64,000 bases of DNA from HLUCCA09 sp038745585 (GCA_038745585.1 JBCDLH010000002.1:186001-250000), one strand, 5' to 3'. Counted from the stretch's first letter, positions 41,494 to 50,455 are shown. The notes: generated by a model not told the origin, from the sequence alone. Translations and numbers: made by a program.

Positions 41494-42933
41494 ATGCCGA
41501 TGGGATCCATGGACAGCACGGGCACGGGCCCTCTCCTTTCTGCGCGCAGGACGGCGCTTGCCTGGGCCGCTGCACTGACAGTGGTCCTAGCGGCCTGCGC
41601 GCCGGCGACGCCGCCCGAAATCCCGGAGCGGCGCGCGGCCTTTGCCGGCCCTCTGCCCCCGATGAAGAGCTTTGCGGCTGGCCGCGCCGCGCCGACAATC
41701 CGCTCGAACGGCGAGCTTGCGGCCGACTTTCTCGATCTCTCCTTCGAGATGGAGAGTGGGCGCCGGCTGACGGCGCTCTCTCGCTTCGAAGGCCCTGTCC
41801 GCGTGCGTGTCGCAGGGCAAGCCCCGCCGAGCCTCGAAGGCGACCTCGCCGCTCTCCTTGCGCGCTTGCGGAGCGAAGCGCGCATCGACATTGCCCGTGC
41901 GGGCGAGGGAGAGCCCGCCAACCTGATTGTCGAGGTGCTGCCCCGGCGCGAACTCCAGCGCCTCGTGCCTCAGGCCGCCTGTTTCGTCGTCCCGCGCGTC
42001 GGCTCATGGGAAGAGTTCCGCCGGGCCCGCCGCTCTCGCGTGGTCGACTGGACGACGCTGATCGAGCGGACCCGGGCCGCGATCTTCTTGCCAGGCGATG
42101 TCAGCCCGCAAGAGATCCGCGATTGCCTGCACGAGGAGGTCGCCCAAGCGCTCGGGCCGCTCAACGATCTTTACCGCCTGCCCGACAGTGTCTTTAACGA
42201 CGACAATTTTCATACCGTCCTGACCGGCTTTGACATGCTCATGCTCCGGATCACCTACGACCGCGCGCTCCAATCGGGTCTGTCGCCCGCCGAGGTGTCG
42301 AGCCGCCTGCCCGGCATCCTCGCCCGGCTCAACCCGCGCGGTCAGGGCGTCCCCGGCATGCGCCCGACGCCGACGCCGCGGGCCTGGCAAGACGCGATCG
42401 AGACAGCCCTCGGCCCGCGTGCCACGCCCGCGCAGCGCCAGGCCGCCGCGCGCCGCGCCGTTCAGCTCGCCGGTGAAAACGGATGGACCGGTCCGCGCCG
42501 CGCCTTTTCGCTCTATGCGCTCGGCCGGCTCTCGCTGGCGAGCGACCCCGAGCTTGCGCTCGCCTCCTTCCTCGAAGCTGGCGCCATTTACCGGGCCCGC
42601 TCGGACACGCGGATCCAGGCGGCCCATGTCGCCATGCAGCTCGCCGCTTTCTCGCTCTCCGCTGGGCAGATCGACGGAACGCTGTCGCTGGTCGAAGACA
42701 GCCTGCCCGCCGTCTCGGCCTCGCAGAACGCCGCGCTCCTGGCCACACTCCTTTTGATCAAATCCGAAGCCTTGGAGCTCTCGGGCCGGACCGCCGAGGC
42801 CGCTGCCGTCAAGCGCGATGCGCTTGGCTGGGCGCGCTATGGCTTTGGGCCCGACGCGGTTGTGCGGGCGCGCGCCTCGGAGATTGCGAGCCTCGGGGAG
42901 CCACGCCTTGCCCCGGCCCGGGCAGAGCGCTAA
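41494..42933 (+). CDS. DUF2927 lipoprotein
   Basis: 479-aa envelope protein. The N-terminus is a lipoprotein signal (RRTALAWAAALTVVLAACAPA, Cys at about residue 35). The central part (about 60-290) matches DUF2927: GELAADFLDLSFEMESGRRLTALSRFEGPVRVRV and, near its end, CLHEEVAQALGPLNDLYRLPDSVFNDDNFHTVLTGFDMLMLRITYD, a zincin-like H-E-x-x-x segment (LHEEVAQALG) that may bind metal. The C-terminal third (about 330-470) is helical and repeat-like (TPR-like). The ATG at 41494 is reported; ATGs at 41500 and 41509 are equally possible. Confidence 0.85.
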   Translation: MPMGSMDSTGTGPLLSARRTALAWAAALTVVLAACAPATPPEIPERRAAFAGPLPPMKSFAAGRAAPTIRSNGELAADFLDLSFEMESGRRLTALSRFEGPVRVRVAGQAPPSLEGDLAALLARLRSEARIDIARAGEGEPANLIVEVLPRRELQRLVPQAACFVVPRVGSWEEFRRARRSRVVDWTTLIERTRAAIFLPGDVSPQEIRDCLHEEVAQALGPLNDLYRLPDSVFNDDNFHTVLTGFDMLMLRITYDRALQSGLSPAEVSSRLPGILARLNPRGQGVPGMRPTPTPRAWQDAIETALGPRATPAQRQAAARRAVQLAGENGWTGPRRAFSLYALGRLSLASDPELALASFLEAGAIYRARSDTRIQAAHVAMQLAAFSLSAGQIDGTLSLVEDSLPAVSASQNAALLATLLLIKSEALELSGRTAEAAAVKRDALGWARYGFGPDAVVRARASEIASLGEPRLAPARAER

Positions 42934-42977
42934 GGCGCTGCGGCGAACCCCTTTCCGCATCCTCCCGGGAGCTTTCT

Positions 42978-43142
42978 ATGGTCGTCATCGCCGCTGCCCT
43001 GTTTGGCGCCGCGCTCGGCGCGTGGCGCGCCCGTGCGCGGGGCGGGAGCCGGGCGGACATGGTGCAATACGGCGCGGCCCATGCCATCGCCTTTGGGCTC
43101 TTGGGGCTGTTTGCCGCAATCGCACTCGACGCGTATCTCTGA
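42978..43142 (+). CDS. Small two-helix membrane protein
   Basis: 54-aa protein: helix 1 MVVIAAALFGAALGAWRA, a basic loop RARGGSRADMVQYG, and helix 2 AAHAIAFGLLGLFAAIALDAYL. The ATG has GGGAG 7 nt upstream and lies 45 bp after the DUF2927 stop. Short proteins with this helix-RGGxRxDxxQY-helix pattern are, to my knowledge, common in Rhodobacterales. Function unknown; it may be read in the same transcript as its upstream neighbour. Confidence 0.72.
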   Translation: MVVIAAALFGAALGAWRARARGGSRADMVQYGAAHAIAFGLLGLFAAIALDAYL

Positions 43143-43221
43143 GCCCGCGATTGCCTCGGCGATTCCCGCGCGGCGGAAACTGCGCTAAGCTCCGCTCAAA
43201 AGAAACCGTCGGAGCAGATCC

Positions 43222-43530
43222 ATGACTTTTCCCGTTCACGGCCCGCTTTGGGCCGCCTCCCTTGCCGTGGCGTTATCGCTCGTTTCGGCCCAGCCCGCAG
43301 ACGCGCTTGAGCGTCGGGTGACTGTGGTCGGGCTCGATCGCGGCGACATGCTCAAGCTGCGCGCCGGTCCCGGCACCGGCTTTCGCGTGATCGTGGGCCT
43401 GCCCGAGGGCACGACGCTCATCAACCGCGGCTGCGACCGTGTGGGCGGCACGCCCTGGTGCGAGGTGTCGCTGGCCGAGGTGCGCCGGCTCCGCGGCTAT
43501 GTCTCGGGGCATTACCTACAGGACGAGTGA
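43222..43530 (+). CDS. Exported SH3b-domain protein
   Basis: 102-aa protein. A signal peptide (MTFPVHGPLWAASLAVALSLVSAQPADA) precedes a bacterial SH3 domain: LKLRAGPGTGFRVIVGLPEGTTLINRGCDRVGGTPWCEVSLAEVRRLRGYVSGHYL. The LRAGPGTxxxVI and GWV-like (GYVSGHYL) motifs are characteristic. Two cysteines (GCDR and PWCEV) likely form a disulfide. The ATG at 43222 follows GGAG by 10 bp. SH3b domains bind peptidoglycan or proteins in the cell envelope. Confidence 0.85.
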   Translation: MTFPVHGPLWAASLAVALSLVSAQPADALERRVTVVGLDRGDMLKLRAGPGTGFRVIVGLPEGTTLINRGCDRVGGTPWCEVSLAEVRRLRGYVSGHYLQDE

Positions 43531-43584
43531 TGGGGCGGGGACGGGGGCTTACGCGCCTGCCGCCCCGCGCCGCGCAGCTCGCCG

Positions 43585-44742
43585 TCAGCCTTTAACCGCG
43601 CCGGCCGTCAGACCGCTCACAATCTGGCGCTGAAAGATCATCACGAGGAGGAAGAGCGGCGCGGTGATCGACACAGCCGCAGCGACCGCTTCGACCTGGT
43701 CGGTCGTCGTCGTCTCACGGTTGAAGTAGCCCGCGATGGCCGGGACCATCGTCTGGTTCTGCGCATCGAGGAGGAGCGATGTGACGAGAAAATCGTTGTA
43801 GGCCAAAAGGAACGAGAAGAGGCCCGTCGTGATCACGCCTGGCCACATGACCGGCATGATGACCCAACGAAACGCCTGGAAATGCGTGCAGCCATCGACG
43901 CGCGCCGCCTCGTCAAGCTCGGTCGGGATGTTCTGAAAAAAGCTGCGCAGCATCCAGATGGTGAACGGTTGGTTGATCGAGACCAGGACGGCGATGACCG
44001 CGAGCGGTTGACCATAGAGGGTCGGTGCATTCTCGCCCAAAACCGGCGCGAGAATCTCGGCTGAATTGATGAAAACGGGCAGGTAGCCCGCCACCAACAC
44101 CGAATGCGGCAGCGCCCGGAAGACGAGCGCGATGATCAGAATCCAGAACGCAATCGTCGAGCCGGACCGTGCGAGCCCATAGCCTGCCAGCGTGCCGACG
44201 GTCAGCGAGATCGTGACGACGCCCGCCGTGATGATCATCGAGTTGGCGAAGTTGCGATAGAATTCGTTATCGGCCCAGACCGATACGTAATGCACCGTCG
44301 TCAATCCGAGGATCGGGTTGCCGAGCGGGCCGGCGATGGCGTTGAGCCCTCCTAGGATCAGCGGCAATACGAAGAAAAAAACAAGGATGAAGCCGAGCGC
44401 GTAGATCAATATGCCGCCGACCCAGCCGACGACGAGCAACCCCTTGGGCGAGAAGCGCGCAATCCAGTCGGGCAGGTTCTTGAAGGCCATCCGGACCGCG
44501 AAGAAGAGCACGACCAGCCCCAACGCGATGTCGAGGATCGACAGACCGTCGCCGTTGGCCTTGGTCTCCGGCCCGGTGATGACCTCCCATGGCGAGGAGG
44601 AGAACGCGTCCACTGGCGACTTGAAGCTCATCACCGCGATCCAGAAGATCGGGAATGCCGCGAGTAGGAGCCAGAAGGCGAGGAAACCGCCGGAGGCCAG
44701 CTTTAGGCCGAGGGGCTGACGCAGGGCTTTTGGGGTCGACAT
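43585..44742 (-). CDS. Carbohydrate ABC transporter permease (MalG type) with extra helices
   Basis: 385-aa permease of a CUT1 importer; typical MalG-type subunits are about 280 aa. After helix 1 (GGFLAFWLLLAAFPIFWIAVMSF) there is a segment with two extra helices, LSILDIALGLVVLFFAVRMAF and GLLVVGWVGGILIYALGFILVFFFVLPLILGGL (about 68-135). The standard permease core then follows, with the EAA loop ELDEAARVDGCTHFQAFRWVIMP and the ending LTAGAVKG. It lies 12 bp downstream of the MalF-type gene and is the last gene of the operon. Substrate unknown, probably a sugar or sugar derivative. Confidence 0.9.
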   Translation of the reverse strand: MSTPKALRQPLGLKLASGGFLAFWLLLAAFPIFWIAVMSFKSPVDAFSSSPWEVITGPETKANGDGLSILDIALGLVVLFFAVRMAFKNLPDWIARFSPKGLLVVGWVGGILIYALGFILVFFFVLPLILGGLNAIAGPLGNPILGLTTVHYVSVWADNEFYRNFANSMIITAGVVTISLTVGTLAGYGLARSGSTIAFWILIIALVFRALPHSVLVAGYLPVFINSAEILAPVLGENAPTLYGQPLAVIAVLVSINQPFTIWMLRSFFQNIPTELDEAARVDGCTHFQAFRWVIMPVMWPGVITTGLFSFLLAYNDFLVTSLLLDAQNQTMVPAIAGYFNRETTTTDQVEAVAAAVSITAPLFLLVMIFQRQIVSGLTAGAVKG

Positions 44743-44754
44743 GCGCGTGCCTCC

Positions 44755-45777
44755 TCAGGTCTTGCCGTGGTGGTCGCGCCAGGTCCGGCGCAAAAGCGGG
44801 ATGAGCAGAACCACGATCCCCACCATCGTCAGCATGGCGCTGGCCGAAGCCCGCGAGATCGCACGGTTCCCAGCGTCGTCGGGTGTGAGTAGATCGTAGG
44901 TCAGCCATTGCAGAGTGATGCGGTGGGCCTGGCTGGAGAAGCCAACGACCTCCTCGAAGGCGCGGTAGGCGTCCATTAGATGGATCAGCGCAACGAAGAC
45001 GATGAGCGGCATCAGATGTGGAATAACGACAAACTTCAGTCGCTCCCACCGGCTCGCCCCATCGATAATCGCGGATTCAAGCGTGTCCTGGTTCACCGTC
45101 TGCAGACCGGCATAAAAGATCACAAAGGCAAAGGGCGCCACGGCCCAAACCCGGTAGAACATCATCAGAAACTCGATGGCCCAGCCATTGGCCGCGATCG
45201 AGATGTCGGTGTCGAGCCACCCCTCTAAGAGCGCGGTCACGATGCCGTCGCCGTAAAAGAGCCAGCGGATCGCCAGCGCGCCAACCACCGGCGTGATGAT
45301 GAAGGGCAGCAGCGAGACGAAAATGATCGGGCCTTTGATCGACTTCGCAGCGTTGTTGACGGTGATCGCGATGGCGAGCCCGACGCCGAGGACCAAGGGT
45401 AGGGTGACGAGCGTAAAGGTCAGCGTGAAGCGGAGCGCCGCCCAGAAGTCGATATTCAAGATATCGCCGATGGCACCCGAGGCGAAGGCCTGCCCCATCT
45501 CGGCGAGCCCGAGCACGCGCGCATAGCTCAAAAGACCGACCCATTCGGTCGTTGTGACGGGGTTGCCCGCCTCGTCGAGGATCGGCTGCGTTTTGATCTC
45601 AGTGGTGCAGGTCTGCTCCAGGAAGCCTGCGGTACAGGTCTCAACCTCGACCTGTTCGACGACCGGCTGCGTGATCTGAAAGCTCTGAAGAAACACGCTG
45701 ACGAGCGGGAAGGCGATGAAGATCAGCATCAGCACCATCGAGGGCGCGACGAACCAGAAAAAGGTGCGGAACTTCAT
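44755..45777 (-). CDS. Carbohydrate ABC transporter permease (MalF type)
   Basis: 340-aa partner permease. The N-terminal helix (FWFVAPSMVLMLIFIAFPLVSVFLQSF) is followed by a periplasmic insert containing two cysteines (VETCTAGFLEQTCTTEIK, about 47-64), which may form a disulfide, then the core (about 110-335). The EAA loop is DTLESAIIDGASRWERLKFVVIPHLMP. The protein ends LLRRTWRDHHGKT. ATG at 45777. The gene follows the binding-protein gene by 117 bp with a hairpin in that gap, and precedes the MalG-type gene. Confidence 0.9.
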   Translation of the reverse strand: MKFRTFFWFVAPSMVLMLIFIAFPLVSVFLQSFQITQPVVEQVEVETCTAGFLEQTCTTEIKTQPILDEAGNPVTTTEWVGLLSYARVLGLAEMGQAFASGAIGDILNIDFWAALRFTLTFTLVTLPLVLGVGLAIAITVNNAAKSIKGPIIFVSLLPFIITPVVGALAIRWLFYGDGIVTALLEGWLDTDISIAANGWAIEFLMMFYRVWAVAPFAFVIFYAGLQTVNQDTLESAIIDGASRWERLKFVVIPHLMPLIVFVALIHLMDAYRAFEEVVGFSSQAHRITLQWLTYDLLTPDDAGNRAISRASASAMLTMVGIVVLLIPLLRRTWRDHHGKT

Positions 45778-45850
45778 GGGGCTCTCCCGAGGGGCGTCCG
45801 GGCAGCGGCGGCGCCCAGATCGTGGCGCGTTTCGCGCGTGTGAGAGGGGC

Positions 45851-45877
45851 GCCGGGCCGCGTCGGCCGCAGCCCGGC
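45851..45877 (-). terminator. Stem-loop after sugar-binding protein gene
   Basis: GCCGGGC and GCCCGGC arms around a 13-nt loop, 17 nt past the binding-protein stop on the minus strand. No U tract. Its position after the binding-protein gene parallels the hairpin after aglE; a role in differential expression is inferred. Confidence 0.45.
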
Positions 45878-45894
45878 GATTGGTCGTGGGGCGT

Positions 45895-47112
45895 CTACTC
45901 GAGGAGGCCCGCCTCTTCGGCCGCCGTCAGGTAGGCGGCTTGGATCGCTTCGAGCGTCGAGCCGGCATCGCGATCACCCGTAAAAAAGGCGGGGAGCTCA
46001 TTGCCGAGAACTGTGTGCATGAGGCCCATCTGGCTCGTCGAAGGATAGGACGGCGGCGCGGGCTGCGCCGTCGCCGTCGCAATCGCACCGGCGGCCAAGC
46101 GGTTCGGCTCATAGCCCTCGACCAGCCAGATCGCCGCGTCCTGATGCGCCTGGACCATCTCGCTGTCGAGCCCTTCCATCGCCACGCGGAAGGCGGCCTC
46201 GGCGACCTCGTCGGGGATGTTCTTGGCGATCACGAAGCCGTCCCACCAAAGCGTCGTCGCCGGGGCACCGCCCTCCATGGCGAGGGGCGCGGCGGCCGCG
46301 TTGACCAGGCCGACGACCTGGCTCTCGGCCTCATCGTCCATGGCGCCGCCGCGGCTGGCCCAGAGGTTGGCCATGGCGATCTTGCCCTGCTGGAACTGCT
46401 GTTGAACATAGGTGCTGTCCGACACAAGGACTTCGGGATCGGTGAATTCCTTTAGTGCCAACATCATTTCGAGCGCCTTCGCCGCAGGCTCGGATGTTGA
46501 AATTTCGGCAAAGGCATCGCCGGTCAAGGCGCCGCCATAGCCGTTGTACATGTTCACAAAGTCCTGGGCGAGGTTCCAGCCCGACTTGAGCGTCATGCCG
46601 AGCGGATACTCGACGACACCAGCCTCCTGAATAGCGGCGGCGGCCTCAAGCACCTCGTCGTAGGTGGTCGGCACGTCGAGCCCGAGGTCGGAGAAAATGT
46701 CTTCGCGGTACATCATGTGCTGCGTGTTGACCATCATTGCGACGGCCATCGTCTGTCCGTCGATCTTGATGAGCTGGTTCGGGCGAAGATTTTGCCCATA
46801 TTCCGCGATGAGGTCGTCGAGCGGGCGGATTGTCCCCTCGTTGAGAAGCGGGGTGATCGTGCCGTTCGCGACGCCGCCGATGGCATAAAGCGAGGGGTTG
46901 GCGGCAAAGGCCGAGGGCTGTTTCTGGCGGAACTCCTGATCGAGCTCGGCCTCGAAATTTCCGCACTCCGCCATCGCGTCGGTCACGGCCTTCCACGCCT
47001 CAAAGCCCGCGCTCAGCGACGAAACCGGCGTTTCGTTCTCAAAGCTGCAGGCGAAAGCGCCCGTCGCGGCGACGCTGACGACACTCGCGAGCAGGAATGA
47101 TCTTAGGGTCAT
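45895..47112 (-). CDS. Carbohydrate ABC transporter binding protein
   Basis: 405-aa periplasmic solute-binding protein (family 1). It begins MTLRSFLLASVVSVAATGAFACS, a Sec signal. The possible lipobox-like GAFAC is ambiguous, so it could be lipid-anchored or soluble. The start at 47112 has an AGGGAGA site 10 nt upstream. Mature motifs include WKAVTDAMAECGNFEAEL, IKIDGQTMAVAMMVNTQHMMYREDIFSDLGLDVPTTYDEVLEAAAAI and LWWDGFVIAKNIPD. The gene lies 34 bp downstream of the ATPase gene and is followed by a hairpin, then the two permease genes. The operon order is ATPase, binding protein, MalF, MalG. The ligand is unknown. Confidence 0.9.
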   Translation of the reverse strand: MTLRSFLLASVVSVAATGAFACSFENETPVSSLSAGFEAWKAVTDAMAECGNFEAELDQEFRQKQPSAFAANPSLYAIGGVANGTITPLLNEGTIRPLDDLIAEYGQNLRPNQLIKIDGQTMAVAMMVNTQHMMYREDIFSDLGLDVPTTYDEVLEAAAAIQEAGVVEYPLGMTLKSGWNLAQDFVNMYNGYGGALTGDAFAEISTSEPAAKALEMMLALKEFTDPEVLVSDSTYVQQQFQQGKIAMANLWASRGGAMDDEAESQVVGLVNAAAAPLAMEGGAPATTLWWDGFVIAKNIPDEVAEAAFRVAMEGLDSEMVQAHQDAAIWLVEGYEPNRLAAGAIATATAQPAPPSYPSTSQMGLMHTVLGNELPAFFTGDRDAGSTLEAIQAAYLTAAEEAGLLE

Positions 47113-47146
47113 GTTTTGTGTCTCCCTGATATTGGCCGGCTGGGGC

Positions 47147-48202
47147 TCAGACGCCGCCGCCGACGCGTTCTCCGGTTGTGGCGTCGAAAACGTGGCAGAT
47201 GGAGGCGGGCACTGAAAAGTGCGCCATCTGTCCGATTTCGATGCGATAGTCTTTGTGCGCTTTAACGGCGACGAGGCCGCCACCGGCTTTCACGGTAATC
47301 ATCGTGGCATCGCCGAGCAATTCCAGCGTGTAGACGGTCGCATTGACCTGTGCCGTCGCATCCGAGACCTTTGCGTCCTCGGCACGAAAGCCGAGCGTGA
47401 CGCGGCCATTTGGCCCGGTCAGTCCGCTCACCTCGACGCCCTCGGTGCGGAATGTGCCGTCCTGCAGGTCCCCTTCCATCAGGTTCATCGCAGGGCTGCC
47501 GATGAAGGACGCAACGAACGTGTTGGCCGGATTGTCGTAAATCTCGGTCGGTGTACCGACCTGCTGAACGATGCCTTGCTTCATGACGACGACCCGGTCG
47601 GCAAGGGTCATTGCTTCGATCTGGTCGTGGGTGACGTAGATCGTCGTGACCTTAAGCTCGTGGCTCAGGTTTTTGATCTGGGCGCGGGTCGACACACGCA
47701 GCTTCGCGTCGAGGTTCGACAGCGGCTCGTCCATCAAAAAGACGTTGGGTTCGCGCACGATCGCGCGGGCGAGGGCCACGCGCTGGCGCTGACCGCCCGA
47801 CAGCTCGGCGGGCTTGCGGTGCATAAAGGGTTCAAGCTCGACCATCGCGGCGGCGCGATTGACCCGCTCGTCATGCTCGGCATCGGGCACTTTGCGCACC
47901 TTCAGCGGGAAGCGGATGTTCTCGTAGACATTCATATTGGGGTAGAGCCCGTAGGACTGGAACACCATAGCGATGTCGCGGTCCTTCGGATCGAGATCGT
48001 TCACGACCCGGCCGTCAATGCTGATCGTGCCTTCGGTGACATCTTCGAGACCCGCGATCATGCGCATGGTCGTGGTCTTGCCGCAGCCGGACGGGCCAAG
48101 CAGGACCAGAAACTCCTGATCTGCGATCGTCAGATCGAAATTGTCCACGCCGACGAAGCTGCCCCAGCGCTTGCCCACGTTCTGCAGCCGAATCTCAGCC
48201 AT
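47147..48202 (-). CDS. Carbohydrate ABC transporter ATPase (UgpC/MalK type)
   Basis: 351-aa ATPase of the CUT1 family. The ATG at 48202 gives MAEIRLQNVGKRWGSFVGVDNFDL; a longer frame from 48292 is rejected. Walker A GPSGCGKTTTMRMIAGL, Q-loop MVFQSYGLYPNMNVYENI, signature ELSGGQRQRVALARAIV, Walker B VFLMDEPLSNLDAKL and the H-loop THDQIEAM are intact. The C-terminal TOBE-like regulatory domain (about 240-351) has GFRAEDAKV and ICHVFDATTGERV. It is the first gene of the operon, which is unusual because binding-protein genes normally lead. Its upstream region is shared with the divergent SnoaL-like gene. Confidence 0.93.
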   Translation of the reverse strand: MAEIRLQNVGKRWGSFVGVDNFDLTIADQEFLVLLGPSGCGKTTTMRMIAGLEDVTEGTISIDGRVVNDLDPKDRDIAMVFQSYGLYPNMNVYENIRFPLKVRKVPDAEHDERVNRAAAMVELEPFMHRKPAELSGGQRQRVALARAIVREPNVFLMDEPLSNLDAKLRVSTRAQIKNLSHELKVTTIYVTHDQIEAMTLADRVVVMKQGIVQQVGTPTEIYDNPANTFVASFIGSPAMNLMEGDLQDGTFRTEGVEVSGLTGPNGRVTLGFRAEDAKVSDATAQVNATVYTLELLGDATMITVKAGGGLVAVKAHKDYRIEIGQMAHFSVPASICHVFDATTGERVGGGV

Positions 48203-48391
48203 CGCACCCCCGTCCTGTTGCCGCGCCCTCTCCGTTGCCCGGAAAAGTGGCGTCTCTTCATTGTCGCGGTCGCAGCCTTGCAGGCCATGCATAGCCGGTT
48301 TGCAAACCTATGCAAGAAAGCTAGACACATCGGAGCCGTTCTGCCAACCCCTTCGTACAGAGAAAAGAACACGGGACGTGAGGGACAGGCA

Positions 48392-49405
48392 ATGGCGGGG
48401 TTTCGGGAACGGGCGCATAGCGGCTTGAACCGACTGATCGCGGCCGATGACGCGGATTTCGGCACGCTTGCCCGAGATCTCATCGCCGCGGGAACGGTGT
48501 GGGATGTGGCGGCTCCAGTGAACCGGCTCGAGGGGCGCGATGCCGTAATCGAGCAGTTTCTTCGGCCGCTCCGAGCGGGCCTTGCCGCGTGTCGGCGCCG
48601 CGACGAGATCTTTCTCGGTGGCCAGAACATCCGCTCCGAGGGCGGAACCTGGGTTGCCGCCGTCACGCATTATGTCGGCAACTTCGATGCAGCCCTCTGG
48701 GGCGTCGATCCCTCGCACCATCTCGCCTTTTTGCGGGCCGGAGAGTTTTACCGGCTGGATGGTCCGGCGGGCGCCGAGGAGATCACCCAAGCGCGAATCA
48801 TCGTCGATTTGCCCGACCTGATGCGCCAATGCGGCGCCCAACCCTATGACGCCCATCTCGGCACCGAGATGCTCTTTCCGGGCCCGGCAACCCATGACGG
48901 TGTCTTGCCCGCATCGGACCGCGGCAAAGCTACGATCGACCTCGTCGAACAGATGATCGCGGATCTGCACAAGTTCGATCCCGAAACCAAACACTCCCAC
49001 GGCCAGACCGGAGAAGACGGCGCTTGGGACGAGCACATGCTCTGGTATGGCCCCGGTGGGATCGGCGCGAACTACCTCTGGGACGGGTTTCTCAACGACC
49101 ACCGCGCCCCCTTCCTCCATGCGTTCCCCGACCGGAAAGGGGGCAATCATTACTGCCGATTTGGCGATGGTGACTACGCGGCGATCTCAGGCTGGCCGTC
49201 GATGACCATGACCCACACCCAAGAGTATCTGGGTGTGCCGGCCTCAGGGGAAAAGCTCAGCTTGCGCGTCATGGACTTTTACCGTTGCGATTATTCCCGC
49301 TATCCCAAAGGCAAGATCGCGGAAAACTGGGTCTTGCTCGATTATGTCGATCTCTTTGCACAGATGGGCGTTGACCTTATCGCCCGCGGAAACGTCCGCA
49401 TCTGA
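48392..49405 (+). CDS. SnoaL-like (ester cyclase-type) protein
   Basis: 337-aa protein with two NTF2-like halves. The first contains VNRLEGRDAVIEQFLRPLRAGLAACRRRDEIFLGGQNIRSEGGTWVAAVTHYVG, and the second DGFLNDHRAPFLHAFPDRKGGNHYCRFGDGDYAAISGWPSMTMTHTQEYLGVPASGE and KIAENWVLLDYVDLFAQMGVDLIAR, a pattern common to SnoaL-like ester cyclases. The ATG at 48392 follows AGGGACAGG. A longer frame running in from the ATPase gene is antisense and rejected. It is divergent from the sugar-ABC operon and 27 bp ahead of galM, so it probably belongs to the same sugar metabolic module. Activity unknown. Confidence 0.85.
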   Translation: MAGFRERAHSGLNRLIAADDADFGTLARDLIAAGTVWDVAAPVNRLEGRDAVIEQFLRPLRAGLAACRRRDEIFLGGQNIRSEGGTWVAAVTHYVGNFDAALWGVDPSHHLAFLRAGEFYRLDGPAGAEEITQARIIVDLPDLMRQCGAQPYDAHLGTEMLFPGPATHDGVLPASDRGKATIDLVEQMIADLHKFDPETKHSHGQTGEDGAWDEHMLWYGPGGIGANYLWDGFLNDHRAPFLHAFPDRKGGNHYCRFGDGDYAAISGWPSMTMTHTQEYLGVPASGEKLSLRVMDFYRCDYSRYPKGKIAENWVLLDYVDLFAQMGVDLIARGNVRI

Positions 49406-49432
49406 CCGGGCGCTGGGCGGCGGACTGCCCCG

Positions 49433-50422
49433 ATGATCGAGGTCTTCGGCACGGCGCAAGACGGACGCGAGATTCGCGCCGTAACGCTCCGTGCGGGACA
49501 GACCGAGGCACGTGTGCTGACCCTCGGTGCGATTCTGCAGGCGTGTCGCATGAGGAAGCGGGCGCTGACCGTCGGCGCGCCACATCTGGCAGCGTATGAC
49601 AATGGCCCGCTTTGCTTTTTCGGCGCCGTGATCGGGCCGGTGGCCGGCCGGATCGGCGGGGCAAACGGACGGATCGACGACGCGGCCATCGCGATGGAGG
49701 CCAATGACGGCCCAAACGCGCTTCATAGCGGGAGGGCGGGCCTCCATAGGACGGTCTGGGACATCGAACGGCACAGCGCCGACGCCGTGACCCTGGTCGC
49801 CGAAGCGGCGCCTGGGGATGGCGGGTTGCCCGGCGCGCGGCGCTTTCGCACGACCTATGCGGTAAACGAGCGCGGGCTGCGCCTGGAGTTGGAGGGCGAG
49901 ACGGATCGACCGACCTGGATCAACCTCACGCAGCACAGCTATTGGCATCTATCGGACGACATAGGGATCGACGGACACAGCTTAGAGGTCGCGGCGGATA
50001 CGTATCTGCCCATCGACGGGGCGACCCTGCCCACGGGCGAGATCGCGGACGTGTCAGGCACAGCCTTCGACTTCCGCTTGGCGCGCGAGATCGGCCCGAA
50101 AGACCGTCTGGATCACTGCTTTTGCCTGCCCAAAGCGCGAGAGGGTCTCAGAAAGGCGGCACGCTTGGCGGGTCGAGAGGGCTGGTCTCTCGCCCTCTCG
50201 ACCGATGCGCCGGGGCTCCAGATCCACACCGGCGACGGTGTGACGGCGCAACGTGCGGGCCCCGCCGGGGTCGACGTGCCGGGGCGGCCGGGCCTCGCAC
50301 TCGAAGCGCAAGCCTGGCCCGACGCGCCGAACCACGCCCATTTCCCATCGATCCGGCTCGATCCCGGGCGCATCTGGCGCCGCACGCTGGCGTGCGAGAT
50401 CAGCCCGCCGTTGCTCTCGTAA
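49433..50422 (+). CDS. galM: Aldose 1-epimerase
   Basis: 329-aa mutarotase that interconverts alpha and beta anomers of hexoses. NDGPNALHSGRAGLHRTVWD (with His98) and ITLTQHSYWHL-like sequence at 163-173 (NLTQHSYWHL with His168) supply the catalytic His pair. The general-base Glu is in LALEAQAWPDAPN (about residue 296), and VIGPVAGRIGGA is the usual substrate-loop. The ATG at 49433 is close behind the upstream gene's stop (27 bp). The gene directly precedes the integrated element, whose left repeat begins 34 bp after its stop. It probably prepares the sugar that the neighbouring ABC transporter imports. Confidence 0.93.
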   Translation: MIEVFGTAQDGREIRAVTLRAGQTEARVLTLGAILQACRMRKRALTVGAPHLAAYDNGPLCFFGAVIGPVAGRIGGANGRIDDAAIAMEANDGPNALHSGRAGLHRTVWDIERHSADAVTLVAEAAPGDGGLPGARRFRTTYAVNERGLRLELEGETDRPTWINLTQHSYWHLSDDIGIDGHSLEVAADTYLPIDGATLPTGEIADVSGTAFDFRLAREIGPKDRLDHCFCLPKAREGLRKAARLAGREGWSLALSTDAPGLQIHTGDGVTAQRAGPAGVDVPGRPGLALEAQAWPDAPNHAHFPSIRLDPGRIWRRTLACEISPPLLS

Positions 50423-50455
50423 GCTCTAGGCCTGTCATCCACCTCGAAAGCGCGT

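Noticed and set aside
47219..48391. Upstream extension of the SnoaL-like gene into the ABC ATPase
   Set aside because: The extension is antisense to the ATPase and no ribosome-binding site precedes it; AGGGACAGG precedes the ATG at 48392.
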